Below are positions 27,606-39,100 of a stretch of 64,000 nt of DNA, one piece after another. The stretch is from NCBI GenBank assembly GCA_032173965.1, contig CM063283.1:78680743-78744742 (forward strand), given 5' to 3'. The position numbers and the translations under genes are program-made. The notes below the pieces were generated by a model that saw nothing but the letters and a program-made list of their open reading frames with translations, searched no databases and had not been told where the DNA came from. The number at the start of each line of letters is the position of its first letter. Within the stretch, counting starts at the first letter, position 1. The DNA is from Sitta carolinensis. Its lineage: Eukaryota > Chordata > Aves > Passeriformes > Sittidae.

Positions 27606-29052
27606 TGATGTACTGTAGCTGTGAAATACTATTAAATTATGACACTCTAGGGATTCAGTAAAATACACCATTTCACTAATCTCAGTTTCAGAATCTGTAG
27701 GAGAGCGCTGAGGGAAATACTTGCCTTGAAAGAATTTTCTGAGTTTACTTACCTCATTTGTGACACATATGGCTTATTGCTAAAACGGCCAATTCCATAG
27801 AGTTCTGCTATTGAGTTGATACCTAGACTTCCCTTGTCTACTGCAGCAATGCTCAATAATCCCTTAACTTCATGCTGCTAAAAGAGTGGGATCTTTTGCC
27901 GAGACGGTCATTTAATTTAGAAGATTATGAATGCCTCAACTTGGTGCATGACCTCATCTATGGCACAAGCTGAGAATTTAGGAGACAGATTGACTTGGGA
28001 AGGCTGTGAACACTGGCAATTTAAAAGCAACAACAAAACACCCAAACTTCGTGCACTTTGCTATGTCTCTTTGTTTTTGGCAAAAACTGTCAAAGCAAGT
28101 CAATGTTCAATTTTTTCTTTATTAAGACCATTGGAGAAGTACTCTACCAACATGAAATAAGAGAGATCCATTGTCTTGTATTACAAAACATATTTAACCT
28201 TGAGTTAAAGTGACACAAAGACTGATTTTTTTAATCTGATTATAGAGGAAATTATTACCTTTAATCTTCATTTATGAGAACAAATATATTTTACTTCTCA
28301 GGTAGATTCTTAAGATGATATGTATCTATGACAGATACAGCTTAGCCAATAGCATATGACTAAGAAAATTTTTAATTTTAAATAGTATGACTCAGATTAA
28401 TTTCATCAGTATTAAAATAGATTTATGTCTTTGCAAGCATTCTTTGTGAGAAGTATCTCACTAATTTTTGCTATTTTCCTGTCATGGGACATTGGAATAG
28501 AGGTCTTGGGGTTACTATTTTTCTTTTTTTTATTTCATGTAGAAATGACTAGTCAGATGTAGCCTCTGTGTATATTTCCTTTGTTTATGTAGAAAGAACA
28601 TCTTAAAGCATTTTTGAGAATCTTAAGGTCTTTATCATATTTGATATTTGCTATCTGCAGTGCTGTTGTTCAAGTGCTGTTGGAAAAAAATAGCAATTAT
28701 ACTTTTTCCCTCTTCTCATCCAAGAGCCATTTCGTGGAGGAAACGAAGAATGGTACCTTCCATGTCTTCTGTGAAGCAGATGTCTTCTACCTTGTTGGAA
28801 TGACTGTCCTGTACATTGAACAAACTTGAGTAATCAGAATGCTAATATTGATGTGTCTCAAATATCTGTTCCTTTTCCAAAAATTATCACAGTATTTCAG
28901 GAGAATCACACAGGGATATGCCCCAATATAATGTTGTCATGAGTGGCAGGGTGTGTGGAAAAAATAGGCAGTAATGTTTTTTCAATTGGATAGTGTGACA
29001 TTTGAGCATGACTTAAATGGTATGGCACAGGGGGAGGAGACTTTGCTGCTTT
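27606..29052. other. Unique AT-rich DNA left of the LTR cluster
   Basis: No exon or mobile element is recognised. The 71- and 77-codon frames here show no known protein similarity. Confidence 0.5.
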
Positions 29053-29623
29053 TGTCTGGGATAGAGTTAATTTTCTTTATAGTAGTTTGTATGGGGCTGT
29101 GTTTTGGATTTGTGAGAGAAACAATGTTGACAACACAAGGAAGTTTTGGCTGTTGCTGAGCAACACTCAGACAGAGTCAAGGTCTCTTCTGCCTCTACCC
29201 CAGCCTGCCAGGGATTAGGCTGGGAGTGTACAAGGAATTGGGAGAGGACAGAGCTGGGACAGCTGATCCCAGATGACCAAAGGATGTCTCAGACTGTTTG
29301 ATGTTCTCAGAAACAAAAGCTGGACTAAGTAGAAAGAAGAGGAAGATCATTTGGATTGATGCTGTTTGTCTTTCCAGGTTGTGCATGATGGACCCCTGAT
29401 TTCCTGGGGATGGCTGAACACCTGCCAGCCCATGAAAAGTGCATGAATCCCTTGTTTTGCTTTACTTGTTACTGCATATTTTGCTTTTAACTATTAGACT
29501 GTCTTTATCTCAATGCACTGAGTTTCCCCACTTTCACTCTTCTGATTCTCTCCTCATTCCACTGAAGAAGAGTGAGCAGGGGCTGCATGGGGCTGAGCTG
29601 CTGGCTTGGGTGAAAACATGACA
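29053..29623 (+). mobile_element. ERVL-type solo LTR (songbird/Neoaves type)
   Basis: This is a long terminal repeat of an endogenous retrovirus, with no internal genes attached. It starts TGTCTGGGATAGAG and ends CATGACA, giving TG...CA termini over 571 bp. Hallmark segments of the avian ERVL LTR family appear in order: 'gttgctgagca', 'cagagtcaagg', 'gggacagctgatccca', 'ggatggctgaacacctgcc' and 'gactgtctttatctcaa'. The polyadenylation signal is a degenerate ATTAGA at 29493-29498. Flanking bases (GCTTT left, ATAGG right) do not form the 5-bp duplication expected of ERVL. The copy may therefore be old, have eroded ends, or derive from recombination between copies. The family assignment rests on recalled consensus. 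Confidence 0.85.
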
Positions 29624-30242
29624 ATAGGGCAGACTAGTATGGAGAGGCAAAGGCCTTTTTGTCACTCTTCCTTATATCTGAATAGCTACATTGTGGAGAA
29701 GCATTTATATAACAAATGTACTATACTGATTTTGATTGTGAATTACACTTCTTTTCATGAGGTAATTAAAGTAAGACAGCAAAAAAAAAAAAAAAACATT
29801 CACAGTTTCATTGGAAAGCCTTAATAATCATTTGCATGTTAATTTACTTCTGAAAGCTAACGAGAATCATCAGTTCTTTGTAGTTCTGTATTATAACCAT
29901 GCCTTTGATTATCTCCTTCATTACCTCCTCATACTACATTTTGTCTTGATCTATATGTACTAGTCACTTTTTAGATCTTGAATTTGCAACATTTTTTGTC
30001 AAAAATTCAGTTCAGTAGTAACAACTCATGAATAACAACTGATCTGACCACAGATCAAGTTCGCTGAAATTCAGAAATCCTTTGCAGTTCTGACATCATT
30101 TGTCAATAGTTACTGCATTTGGAAATGTTTCACTTATCTGCTTGACTTCAGATGTGTTCTTTTTAGTAAAAATTCTGAATACCAAGTGTAGCTGTACATC
30201 TCTTCAATGAAGCAGCACTGCTTATAATTTTCATCAGCCTTG
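29624..30242. other. AT-rich spacer between two LTR-like sequences
   Basis: It contains an A16 homopolymer at 29781-29796 but no recognisable retroposed gene upstream of it. No exon is seen. Confidence 0.5.
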
Positions 30243-30712
30243 ATGCTGTTCGTTGTTAAGGAGTACATCCAGGGCAGGTACCTCGGTTTGCAAGATGCAG
30301 TGCCAGATGCAGATTGAGCTCCGGGTGAAGAAAGCCCTGGGCTAGGGTCTATGAACAGCCAACCCTTTCCCTAACAAAGGGCACGGGACGTGTGGCCCAG
30401 CCAGGTGAATGCATGCAGTGGGGGCTGATGACCCCATGCTTGTGTAGACCTGCAAACATAAAAGTCCATGGGTTCCTTTGCTTGGGGTGCCTCCTCAGAG
30501 GCACCCAGCTCAAGCTGCCAACTTGTGATTGCAGCAAGATTAAATTATTTTAAACATCAGGACATCTAAGGCTCTGCTGTGGGAAACCAAGGGTGAGCTG
30601 GTGAGGAAACCTGGTGTGACTTCGTGAGAGTGGGGTGTGTTGTGAAGGGGCCTCAGTCCGAGCTCAGGTGGGTTAAGTGTGACTGCCAGAGGGGTGCCTG
30701 AATGGTTGGACA
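30243..30712 (+). mobile_element. Probable solo LTR, family unknown
   Basis: A GC-richer block stands out from its AT-rich surroundings and has the layout of an LTR. A TATA-like ATAAAA lies at 30458-30463. A perfect 9-bp stem (GGGTGCCTC / GAGGCACCC) with a 4-nt loop lies at 30485-30506, about where transcription would start. An ATTAAA polyadenylation-like signal lies at 30539-30544, and a U5-like stretch follows. TG and CA candidate ends exist, but I found no target duplication, so both limits are approximate. I do not recognise the family. It could also be a different promoter-like or GC-rich repeat. Confidence 0.45.
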
Positions 30713-31489
30713 GGAAAGTTTGCTTAATAGCATATGCTAATACATATACAACACTAATTTATGCTTTCATTTCCAGCTGAATTTTGGTTTAGCCCTCTCA
30801 GAGCTTTTCTAAATGTCATGATGTTGCGCAAATCTCAAGGTTTGTTTTAAATGCATGCAGAATTCCAGTTTTTCACACATAAATAATTGAATATATTTTA
30901 CTTTTATATGTGTTCTATCTATTTTTGATGTTGCATTTTTAAATTTGAGATACTTGGGACTTGCAATATACCTAATTTGTGATTTCTCTCTTGCTACATT
31001 TACCATTGCCTTTAAACAGAACTCGATCAAGCTACCTTGCTGGTTTAAAGTTAGACAAACAGTAATTATTTGGTTATAGAAACCTGGCACAAACACTGCA
31101 GTTGAGATTTCATCTTTTGTGAAGCTCGTTTGGCTTTTCTGCCTTTGTCCCACTCAGTTGCTCCTGAAAAGGGGCAAACAATAGAAAGTCGAGTGACTTA
31201 AATCTGTTTCAGACACAATGTAGTTCATGGTTAATTAATTTATTTACCCCCTAAGATACTGTAGTTATCCACTTCCAATGAGATCCTCAGATGATTAAAA
31301 CATAATGGCCAGGGTTCATTAGAAACCAATGAGAACTTCCCTGAATACCAAATGTCAGAGAAAAGTTTTCTTAATCACACTAAAACGTTACAGTTTGTTT
31401 CTTCATTGCTGAAAAGACTATTAATTATGAGTGCATTTTTATGAACATACCACTTTTTATTAATGACGGATGATCTTCAAAAGGTTAAG
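30713..31489. other. Unique AT-rich DNA
   Basis: The 114-codon minus-strand frame at 30809-31153 has no recognisable protein similarity and lies in AT-rich DNA. I treat it as chance. Confidence 0.5.
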
Positions 31490-31770
31490 CTATGAATAAC
31501 CACGTTAGAGTTTGCGCTAGGTTGATTAGAGCAGTGAAACAGATCTGCTTCTGTGCTGCCTGGCTCTTTGTGCAGAGCAGGCTGCCGTGACCAGGCAGCA
31601 CAAACAGGGCCCTGCAGCAGCCCTGCCATGTGGTCCAGCTCCCAGCCTGCCGAGCTGGGCTGGCAAGGATGAGACCCCTGAGGGCTTTCTTGGCAGGCAA
31701 ACGCTGGCAACCTCTAGCCTGGTGCCACTGCTCTAACAATGGTGAGGGAGGTGTCCCATGGCACACTGAA
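31490..31770. other. GC-rich unassigned patch with 12-bp-stem hairpin
   Basis: This island of clearly higher GC sits within AT-rich DNA and is of unknown origin. It holds a perfect 12-bp inverted repeat, TGTGCTGCCTGG at 31552-31563 and CCAGGCAGCACA at 31591-31602. The 27-nt loop can itself form a CTCT/AGAG mini-stem. Frames of 77 and 93 codons on the minus strand span the patch, but their products are low-information and unrecognised. It may be a decayed LTR or other retroelement piece. Confidence 0.45.
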
Positions 31771-33004
31771 TAGCTTTCTAAAGTATATCTTATACAACTA
31801 AACAGTTTCTAGGGGAAATGGCAATACGCTGCCTCAGTTACATTTTAGGGGATCTCAGCTGAGCCTCTGGTATCTCCTGAAAGAAGCAGTAATAGATGGA
31901 AAAGCCATTCTTGCTACAACAATTTCTGTTCACTAATATCCCTTCAATAGATTTCAGTAGGCTACCATGGTTTCCTGACAATAAGGTTTAATCCCATGTA
32001 TCTTTTCTGCCTTCCTCGAATTTTTTTTTTTTTTTTTTAATTCAGGCAATCTAGTAACAAATGTCTTCATTTTGCAAGTGGAAAAATGGAGTTGGTGATT
32101 ATTTCTTTTCCAGAAAAATATATATCCATTGCCAGAAAAATGGCATTTTGTGGTTACTTACAGTAAAAGACTTTATGAATATATTGCACCTGCTGCTGTA
32201 CTACAGTAGAGCCCAGTGTTGGCTGAAAAACTGAAAGAACAATTCTTCTGTTTAATATAAAACAAAATATAAATTATTCCGTTTTATACAAAAGATTTAA
32301 TTTTGAAACTAAAGTTATTTGATACTGAAGTTGCTACTTGACAAATGATTACTTTTTCTCTAGCTAGTGTGATCATTAGTAGTCTTGAAACCTACAGATC
32401 ATTTCTTCCAACTTTATAATACACTCCCATTACACTTGAAAGGACCAGTGATTCTCACTTCTCTGCTTTGCAGCTTCTGCTGGGTGAACAGGCAAGAAGG
32501 CAGAGGAGGTAAAGTACTTTGATTGGGCATTTTTACTGTTACCATAGAGACTCATTGAAAAACTCAACTAAATGTACTCCTTAAAATGTCAAACACAGGA
32601 AACAGGAGGGAAATTTCAGTGGAAAAATATCTGAAGAGCATAAAGCTGTTATATTAGCTAAACTCACTGCACCACTCCTTCATTCATTGTAGGTTAAGTA
32701 AATCCTGCTTCTGAACCGAAGGGAATTATTTCCTCTCAAATATGGGCTTTCAATTACCTTTGAGATATGAACTCTAATCTCTTTGGTAGAAGATGAAAAT
32801 TAACTGTATCTACCAATGCCAGTCTTACATGAAGCTTAATTAATTTGGATTTGATTCCTCCTCTCACTTCAACTGAAAAAAACGTAAACATGTGAGTAAT
32901 AATACAATGTGCAGAACACTAGGTGCACCTCTGATTTTATTATGGAGGGTTAAGGATGAGCCAAATTCATTTTAGCATCACAATTTTTTATTACTCATTT
33001 TCCA
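31771..33004. other. Unique AT-rich DNA
   Basis: It holds a T18 homopolymer at 32021-32038. No exon or transposon is recognised. Confidence 0.5.
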
Positions 33005-33190
33005 TAGGAGGGTGGGCTTTCAGCAAGGGGTCGGTAAGCAGTGAAACCAACACGGCTGTGGGAGGGGGTTCTCTTTGCTGCCCTGTGGGGAGATACTGTG
33101 GGGCTGCCTGGAACTGACAGCCTCTGCCCACCAGCTGTGCACACAGCCTGACCCACACTTGCCATTCCCACCTTCTCTCTCTCCTCTTAT
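33005..33190. other. GC-rich patch, unassigned
   Basis: About 185 bp are markedly GC-richer than the flanks, with G-runs early and C/CT-runs late. No open frame, repeat family or LTR signal is recognised. It could be a fragment of an old retroelement or a regulatory segment. Confidence 0.3.
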
Positions 33191-36100
33191 TTAAAGAGAT
33201 TAAGGATGATTATTAAGAGACGGGTCCTCACTATTGGCAGCATCTCTGAATTATGGAAACCTCCCAAAACTCATATCAGATAGCACTGTAACTGTTTTAA
33301 TAGGAAATAATGTGTATAGGAGGAAAAGTAAATGTAAGATGAAAATTGTGTGGTGCATGGCTTGCAGGAGGATTTATATAAAGCTGCCTAAAAAACCAAT
33401 GGGGATCAATTTTAGAAATAATATCCTGTCAGCTCTGGATAGCCCTGTCATGTAGACTAATACACTTTGGCTAGATTGGATATATTAGAGTGCAGTATTT
33501 ATTTTTTGGTCATAAGTATTGGGCTATGGCCAGGATTCACAAGTTCTTTAGTCCTTTCCCAGGTTTTGACAACACATTGCAGAATTTTCTTTGACCTTCC
33601 TTCCTCCTTGCTTGTTTGTCTATGAAACTACTACCATGGTACTGAGTATGTAAAAATATCCCACTAAATTTAGGTCTAATGTTTTAGTAGTTAATCTTGA
33701 TAATACTTGATTTCTTGGAATTTCTTATGTCTGAAGGAATAGCGTGCTGTAATGAATTCATAAAATTGGGAAAAACTGCATATTTTTCATTCCTGAGTCT
33801 CATCTTCATAATTTCTTTAGTTGGAGGGTAGACTTATTTTTTTCCATGCAAAAACCTTATGTTAAAAAAATCAAGATTCCTGTGCAATGAAAAACATTTG
33901 GTAAAACATAATATTTGATTTACGTAAAATATCTAGTAATAATTATCAATAAAAACATGAAGCTTTGTTTAGTCATGTGCTAATTTTTAATCTTCTCTTT
34001 TTCAATGCCCAAATGAGGGATGAAAAAATAAAAGGCAGTAAAAGGAGTAACTTTACTCAAAAATTTTCTTGTAAAGAAAGGGTTTCCAATGTAACTCAAA
34101 ATATATATTTTGAATTTTGACTTTTTTTTTGCAAGTCCTTGCTTTTCAAGTCTCTCTTGTTAAAAGGTATTGCTTAGTGGCAGTAATTTTGTATTATAAA
34201 ATACTCTTCACAGTTATCTTGCCAGATTGTCTCATCACATCCATTATGTTGCAATTCTTGAATTTGATAAATATAGACGTTCATATTTTGACATGGTATC
34301 ATGTTAAAATAAAGAAACCATAAGGAAGGCAATTTTTCAAAAATTAAATGCTTGTGATTTTTTTAAGATATATCACATTAGTGCCTAGATTGACAACTCA
34401 TCCTCTTTCAACAAGGAAAATCTGTCATGGTAGTAAAAAAGAAAGGCGTTTATTGAATTAACAGGAAAATAATGACAATAATCCAACAATAAGGAATGCC
34501 TTGGGAAGTCTTATATGTGGACTTTAATACCCTGATTCTATCTACTGAAAAAAATCTTTCCACGTACGTTTAAAGTAGCTTGTAAAATGAACCAGCTTTA
34601 TATCTCATCTCTATTCTCAAATGCGTGTTATGCATCCCCTTTTCATAAGAAAGAAGGTCGAGACAGACACTTTTGCTGTGGCACTGTGCTCAGTCCCTGC
34701 CTAAAAGAAGAGATAATAACACCAGATGCTCTACAGGTGTGAGGGACAAAGCCCTCATGCCTTTTTCACCTTAATTTCTGTCAAGTTATTAGGAGTAATT
34801 AATGAAAATATTAGTTTACTTCCCCAGATATTAACATATGTCTGCAAATACTAGGTCTTATTTTGTGTATAAATGGCAGCCTCAGAATGAATGTGTTTGA
34901 GAACAAACTCTTTTTATGAGGTAATTGCCTTAAAAAATTCTGCCATTGGCTATCTAACTTAATAAACTTGCATGATTTCTGGACAATGTTTTAAAATTGA
35001 ATCAGGAACATAACTTTGGTGCTTACTCTTGCAAAATAATTTTAAATACCGTGCTTACAGAAATTCAGAAAAAGAAGGAAACATTCCACATATCACAATG
35101 TTATTAAACATTAAACTGGGATTTATGCTAAAGGACTAATTTTTACCCTTTCAGACCTTTAAGAAATACTGAATGCCACATAGAGGAAGCATGGTATTTT
35201 ATTTATTTGATATAATTACATAGTAGTAGTCTTCATTCTTTACATTCCTACTGTGACTCTGAAAAATCTTTTGTAAAAGAATATTAAAAAATAAAAGCTT
35301 AGACTTTAAACGCATCTTGGGCTGTGTTACTTTTCTTGCTACTGTAATGTGAATTTTGTCTTTCATGGCTACTGACCTGTTCTATGTTTCAGTAAAATGC
35401 TAATCTAAAAATCAATGGAAACATTTTTCCCATAAAACACAACGCCCTCCAGAGGTTTATTTGGCTCTGTATAGGTCAAAATCTGTAACCTCACAGTATT
35501 TGTAAAATACCAGTGGTAACTTCTCAGAGTGTCACAGCAAAATTGTTTTCAGGTCTCCAAGGAGGGTTCAGACTCCAGTGTCAGTAGCAACAAAGGTAAG
35601 GGCAACAATTATATGTCAGCTCTATTCTATCTTCAAAGAGGGCATTTTGCCAGTCTGACACATTGGCTGAAAAAGCCTCACATGTACAAATCTTTGTTTT
35701 CTTTCTAATTTATTTTTGGAGATGTGGTAGAACCTGAGATGAATCTGTAAAGATAAATAGGATCAGAACAGCCATGTAAGACCACCATAGATGTAGTCAC
35801 AGATAAATTGAAGGGAAGCTCACTTTCTTTCAATTTTTGGAGTAAAATATATATTCCAGAATTTTCCTGTTTTGCTGTTTCCCATAGTAATAGGGTTTTT
35901 TTTACACTGAGGAAGCCAGGAACTAAGAAAAATTAAATTGCGTAAATAAAAATAATTGTAAAGCAGTCAAACGTTTCACACTACATGTTTTTTATTATTT
36001 TTTAAATAAAAAATTTTACAGATTTTCTCATTTTTCTACTTCACAATATTATAAAAGATTGTGGAAAAATAATGAAAAATTTCTCAGGAAAACAATATTT

Positions 36101-39100
36101 GATTGACTGCTGGTTTTATTCTATTTTTTTTAAGAAAAGGTCTTGTTTTTATGTAATGCCGTTGGTAAAATATTGCTTGTCTTCTTTTCAGGTGTGGAAT
36201 AATTAGTAAAAAGGACATAAATGAGATTAACATCTTAACAATACCGAGGAGTATTCTAATATATTGAAGGAAGGAGAAAACTACTTGAGGAAGCAGAAAG
36301 GTTTCAGATAAGAGAAACAAAATTAAATTCCATTATGAACTTGCTAGGGAAGAATTAAATGAGATACATTGTCTGTGAGACTTCCTGGATAGTGTTTGTG
36401 AAGAAAAAGAAATAGAATTATGGGACACCCACGGACATATCAATGCGTGACTTTTTTGAGGGAAAAAAAAAAAGAGAGTCAGAGAGAGAGCTTTCAAGAA
36501 GAAATAAAGTGCTGAAAGACTGGAATCCTAAAGTAATACTGTGAAAGAAATGGCAAGTTTCTCATTGATCTAAATAGAATTTAAATGTTCAGCTGACAGC
36601 TTCTGACCAAATTCAGCTTTGATCACCTCCACATAGGAAGGAGCCATTGCTCTGACATTGGTTTAAGACAAAAAAAAAGGTTATGCAACTGCTGAAACTG
36701 GATCTACTGAACTGAGAGGTTGTTAGACCAGAGCACAGAGCATTGATGTTCTATGTTTCCTCAGGGAGACAATTGCTCTTTGAAAAAGGATAAGTATGCA
36801 TACATAGAAATGACTCATGATACTTTAAACTAATTATTATTTAATCAGTGCCTGATAAAAAAAATAAAACCTCAGAAGAGGTAATTTCCTTTTGTTTTAC
36901 TGCATAAACAAGGGTCATGTAAAGCCAGCTGTGTAAATGTGTATTCTTTCAGGCATGTTTTTCTAGGCAGAACTAGTAGCAGACTATTTTTAGAGATGCC
37001 TGATATTCCCTGCTGTGCAAAGCTGTCTCTGTCATATGAGCTTTGCCAAACTTTCCTGTTTTACTTGAAAATTATTATAGTAAACATCTTCATGAATGTT
37101 TCCAAAAATTTGCAGCCATAAAAGTGTAGTTATGACCAAGAAACCAGAGAAGAAAATAAATTTCTCCATCTTAAATACTGCTTGAGACCCAGAGAAGTGC
37201 TACAACACATTGAAATACCCTATGCATTTTACTTTTCAAAACTTCACATTTTTCAGGTATTATTTCTTCTGTTAAATATGACCCTTATGCCATCTTCAAT
37301 GGTGACTTAAAATTTAACAAAGATGCATCCTTTAAAAAGTTTATATTCATACACACCATTGGTATGTTCTCATCAGAATACATCATCACTGTGGGTGCTG
37401 AATTCCCTTAGCATATTGGATAGTGCTCAAAGCTGCTCTTACCCACAATGGAAGAAAATTGGATATTTTAGGCAAAGCCTATCCCAGTTAAGAGTCATTT
37501 GAAGATCAGAGCAAAACATGTGAAAAGCATACTACTACTGTACAAGCAGAGTACCGTATATATGCATGTTGATTTTTCTTACACCATTTGAATTTCTTCT
37601 GACCCACATTCTACATGCATTTAGTCACAGCATATCTTTAGTCTTCTCAGCAATGCTGAAAACAGAATGACCTAGTTTAAACAGGTTCCCACAGTCATGA
37701 ATTTTGGCCCCTGAATGGATTTTTCAAAAATCTGGTTTCCTTGTTTTCTGTGGATATATATTAAAGCAAGAAGCATACAGTGATATGTTCTCTGCAACTG
37801 TCAATTTTTTAAAAAAGAAAAAAATGTTCTGTCTAATTAAAAAAAACAGGAATGGGCACTGGCTTTTCATGAGTCATGCCCCTAAGCCTCCACTCAGTGA
37901 AGAACTACAAAATTTACTTGCCCCAGCAGAGACATGCCCTGGGATATTGTCATGCTGCTCAAGTTGTGATATGTAGTAAAACCAGAGAAAGTCCAAAGAA
38001 CAAGCAAAAAAAAGATGTGACTTATTTGCTATTTGTTCAAATCCTTGAAGCCTATTGTAAAGGTGAGATGATCCACAAGAAGGGGAACATCCAATATTTG
38101 CTTCCTTTTTTTTTTTTTTTTTCCTACTTATTACTATGCTTTCCAACTTTTGGTAACATCCTCAGTCTAAAAGCTATGTTTATGAAAGACATGAGACACC
38201 AAAGACACCTGGAGTTTGCTTTATCAAATAGATTGGTGCTGGCTGCACAAATTTCAAACACATACAGAGTGAAGGAGAACAATTAGTACAATTTAAGACA
38301 ATATTTGAATGGACATGGAAAAGAGACTCCCATATTCAAAAGGTATTAAGCAAAATAATTTAGTTTGTTATTCAAAGTCAATTCTTTCACACTAAAAAGA
38401 AAGAATAATTTTGTTAAAATAGATATTAACATAAAACTTACAATGAAATGTGCCTAGTTATCAATTCCCAGTTAAGTCTACAAGTTTCCTTGTTTATACA
38501 AACAGAAGGAGACATTTTCAAGTCATGGTATAAAAACTTGAAAGTATAATCAAAGTGTAACTCAAACGAGTTGGGATGGATGAGAAGGTTCTGGTCTGGG
38601 TAATAAAATAAAACTATTCTATTATGACTTTAAAGCCCCTAAAAGCAATAAGGTATCTTGAAGTTCATCTCAGAGCACAAGTCTGTGAGACGTTATCTCT
38701 GCAAAAGAAAAAGCACTTATTGAAAACTCCTTTAAAGGTTAGAGATTTTTGCAGCTATAAGTCACAAAGAGCTGAAGTATTAAAGTGCCACACTGATGCC
38801 AGGAAAAGTCTCTACATCAACTTCATTCAGTATAAATTCTTACCTAAAAAACCTAGTAATTTTATTGAACAATACAAAAAGAGGATGGGTAGAAGTGGTA
38901 TAACTGCACCTTGTTTTCCCTTGGTTATTATCAGGAGCAAAAGACTAGTAAAGGTCACAATAAGGTGAGCACTATCTATTTGCTATAAATTTCAATCATC
39001 TAAAAATCTGAGTAAGACTTTTCCTTAGTAATCTAAGCAGAAGACTGATAATATTCAGATACTAAAAGGTAGAAATAAGTAATTATTAAGAAATTTGATA

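Noticed and set aside
29781..29796. A16 run that might mark a processed pseudogene
   Set aside because: The upstream sequence resembles no gene and no flanking duplication was found.
37876..38286. 136-codon open frame, the longest outside repeats
   Set aside because: It reads through the T17 homopolymer as poly-Phe and shows no family similarity.
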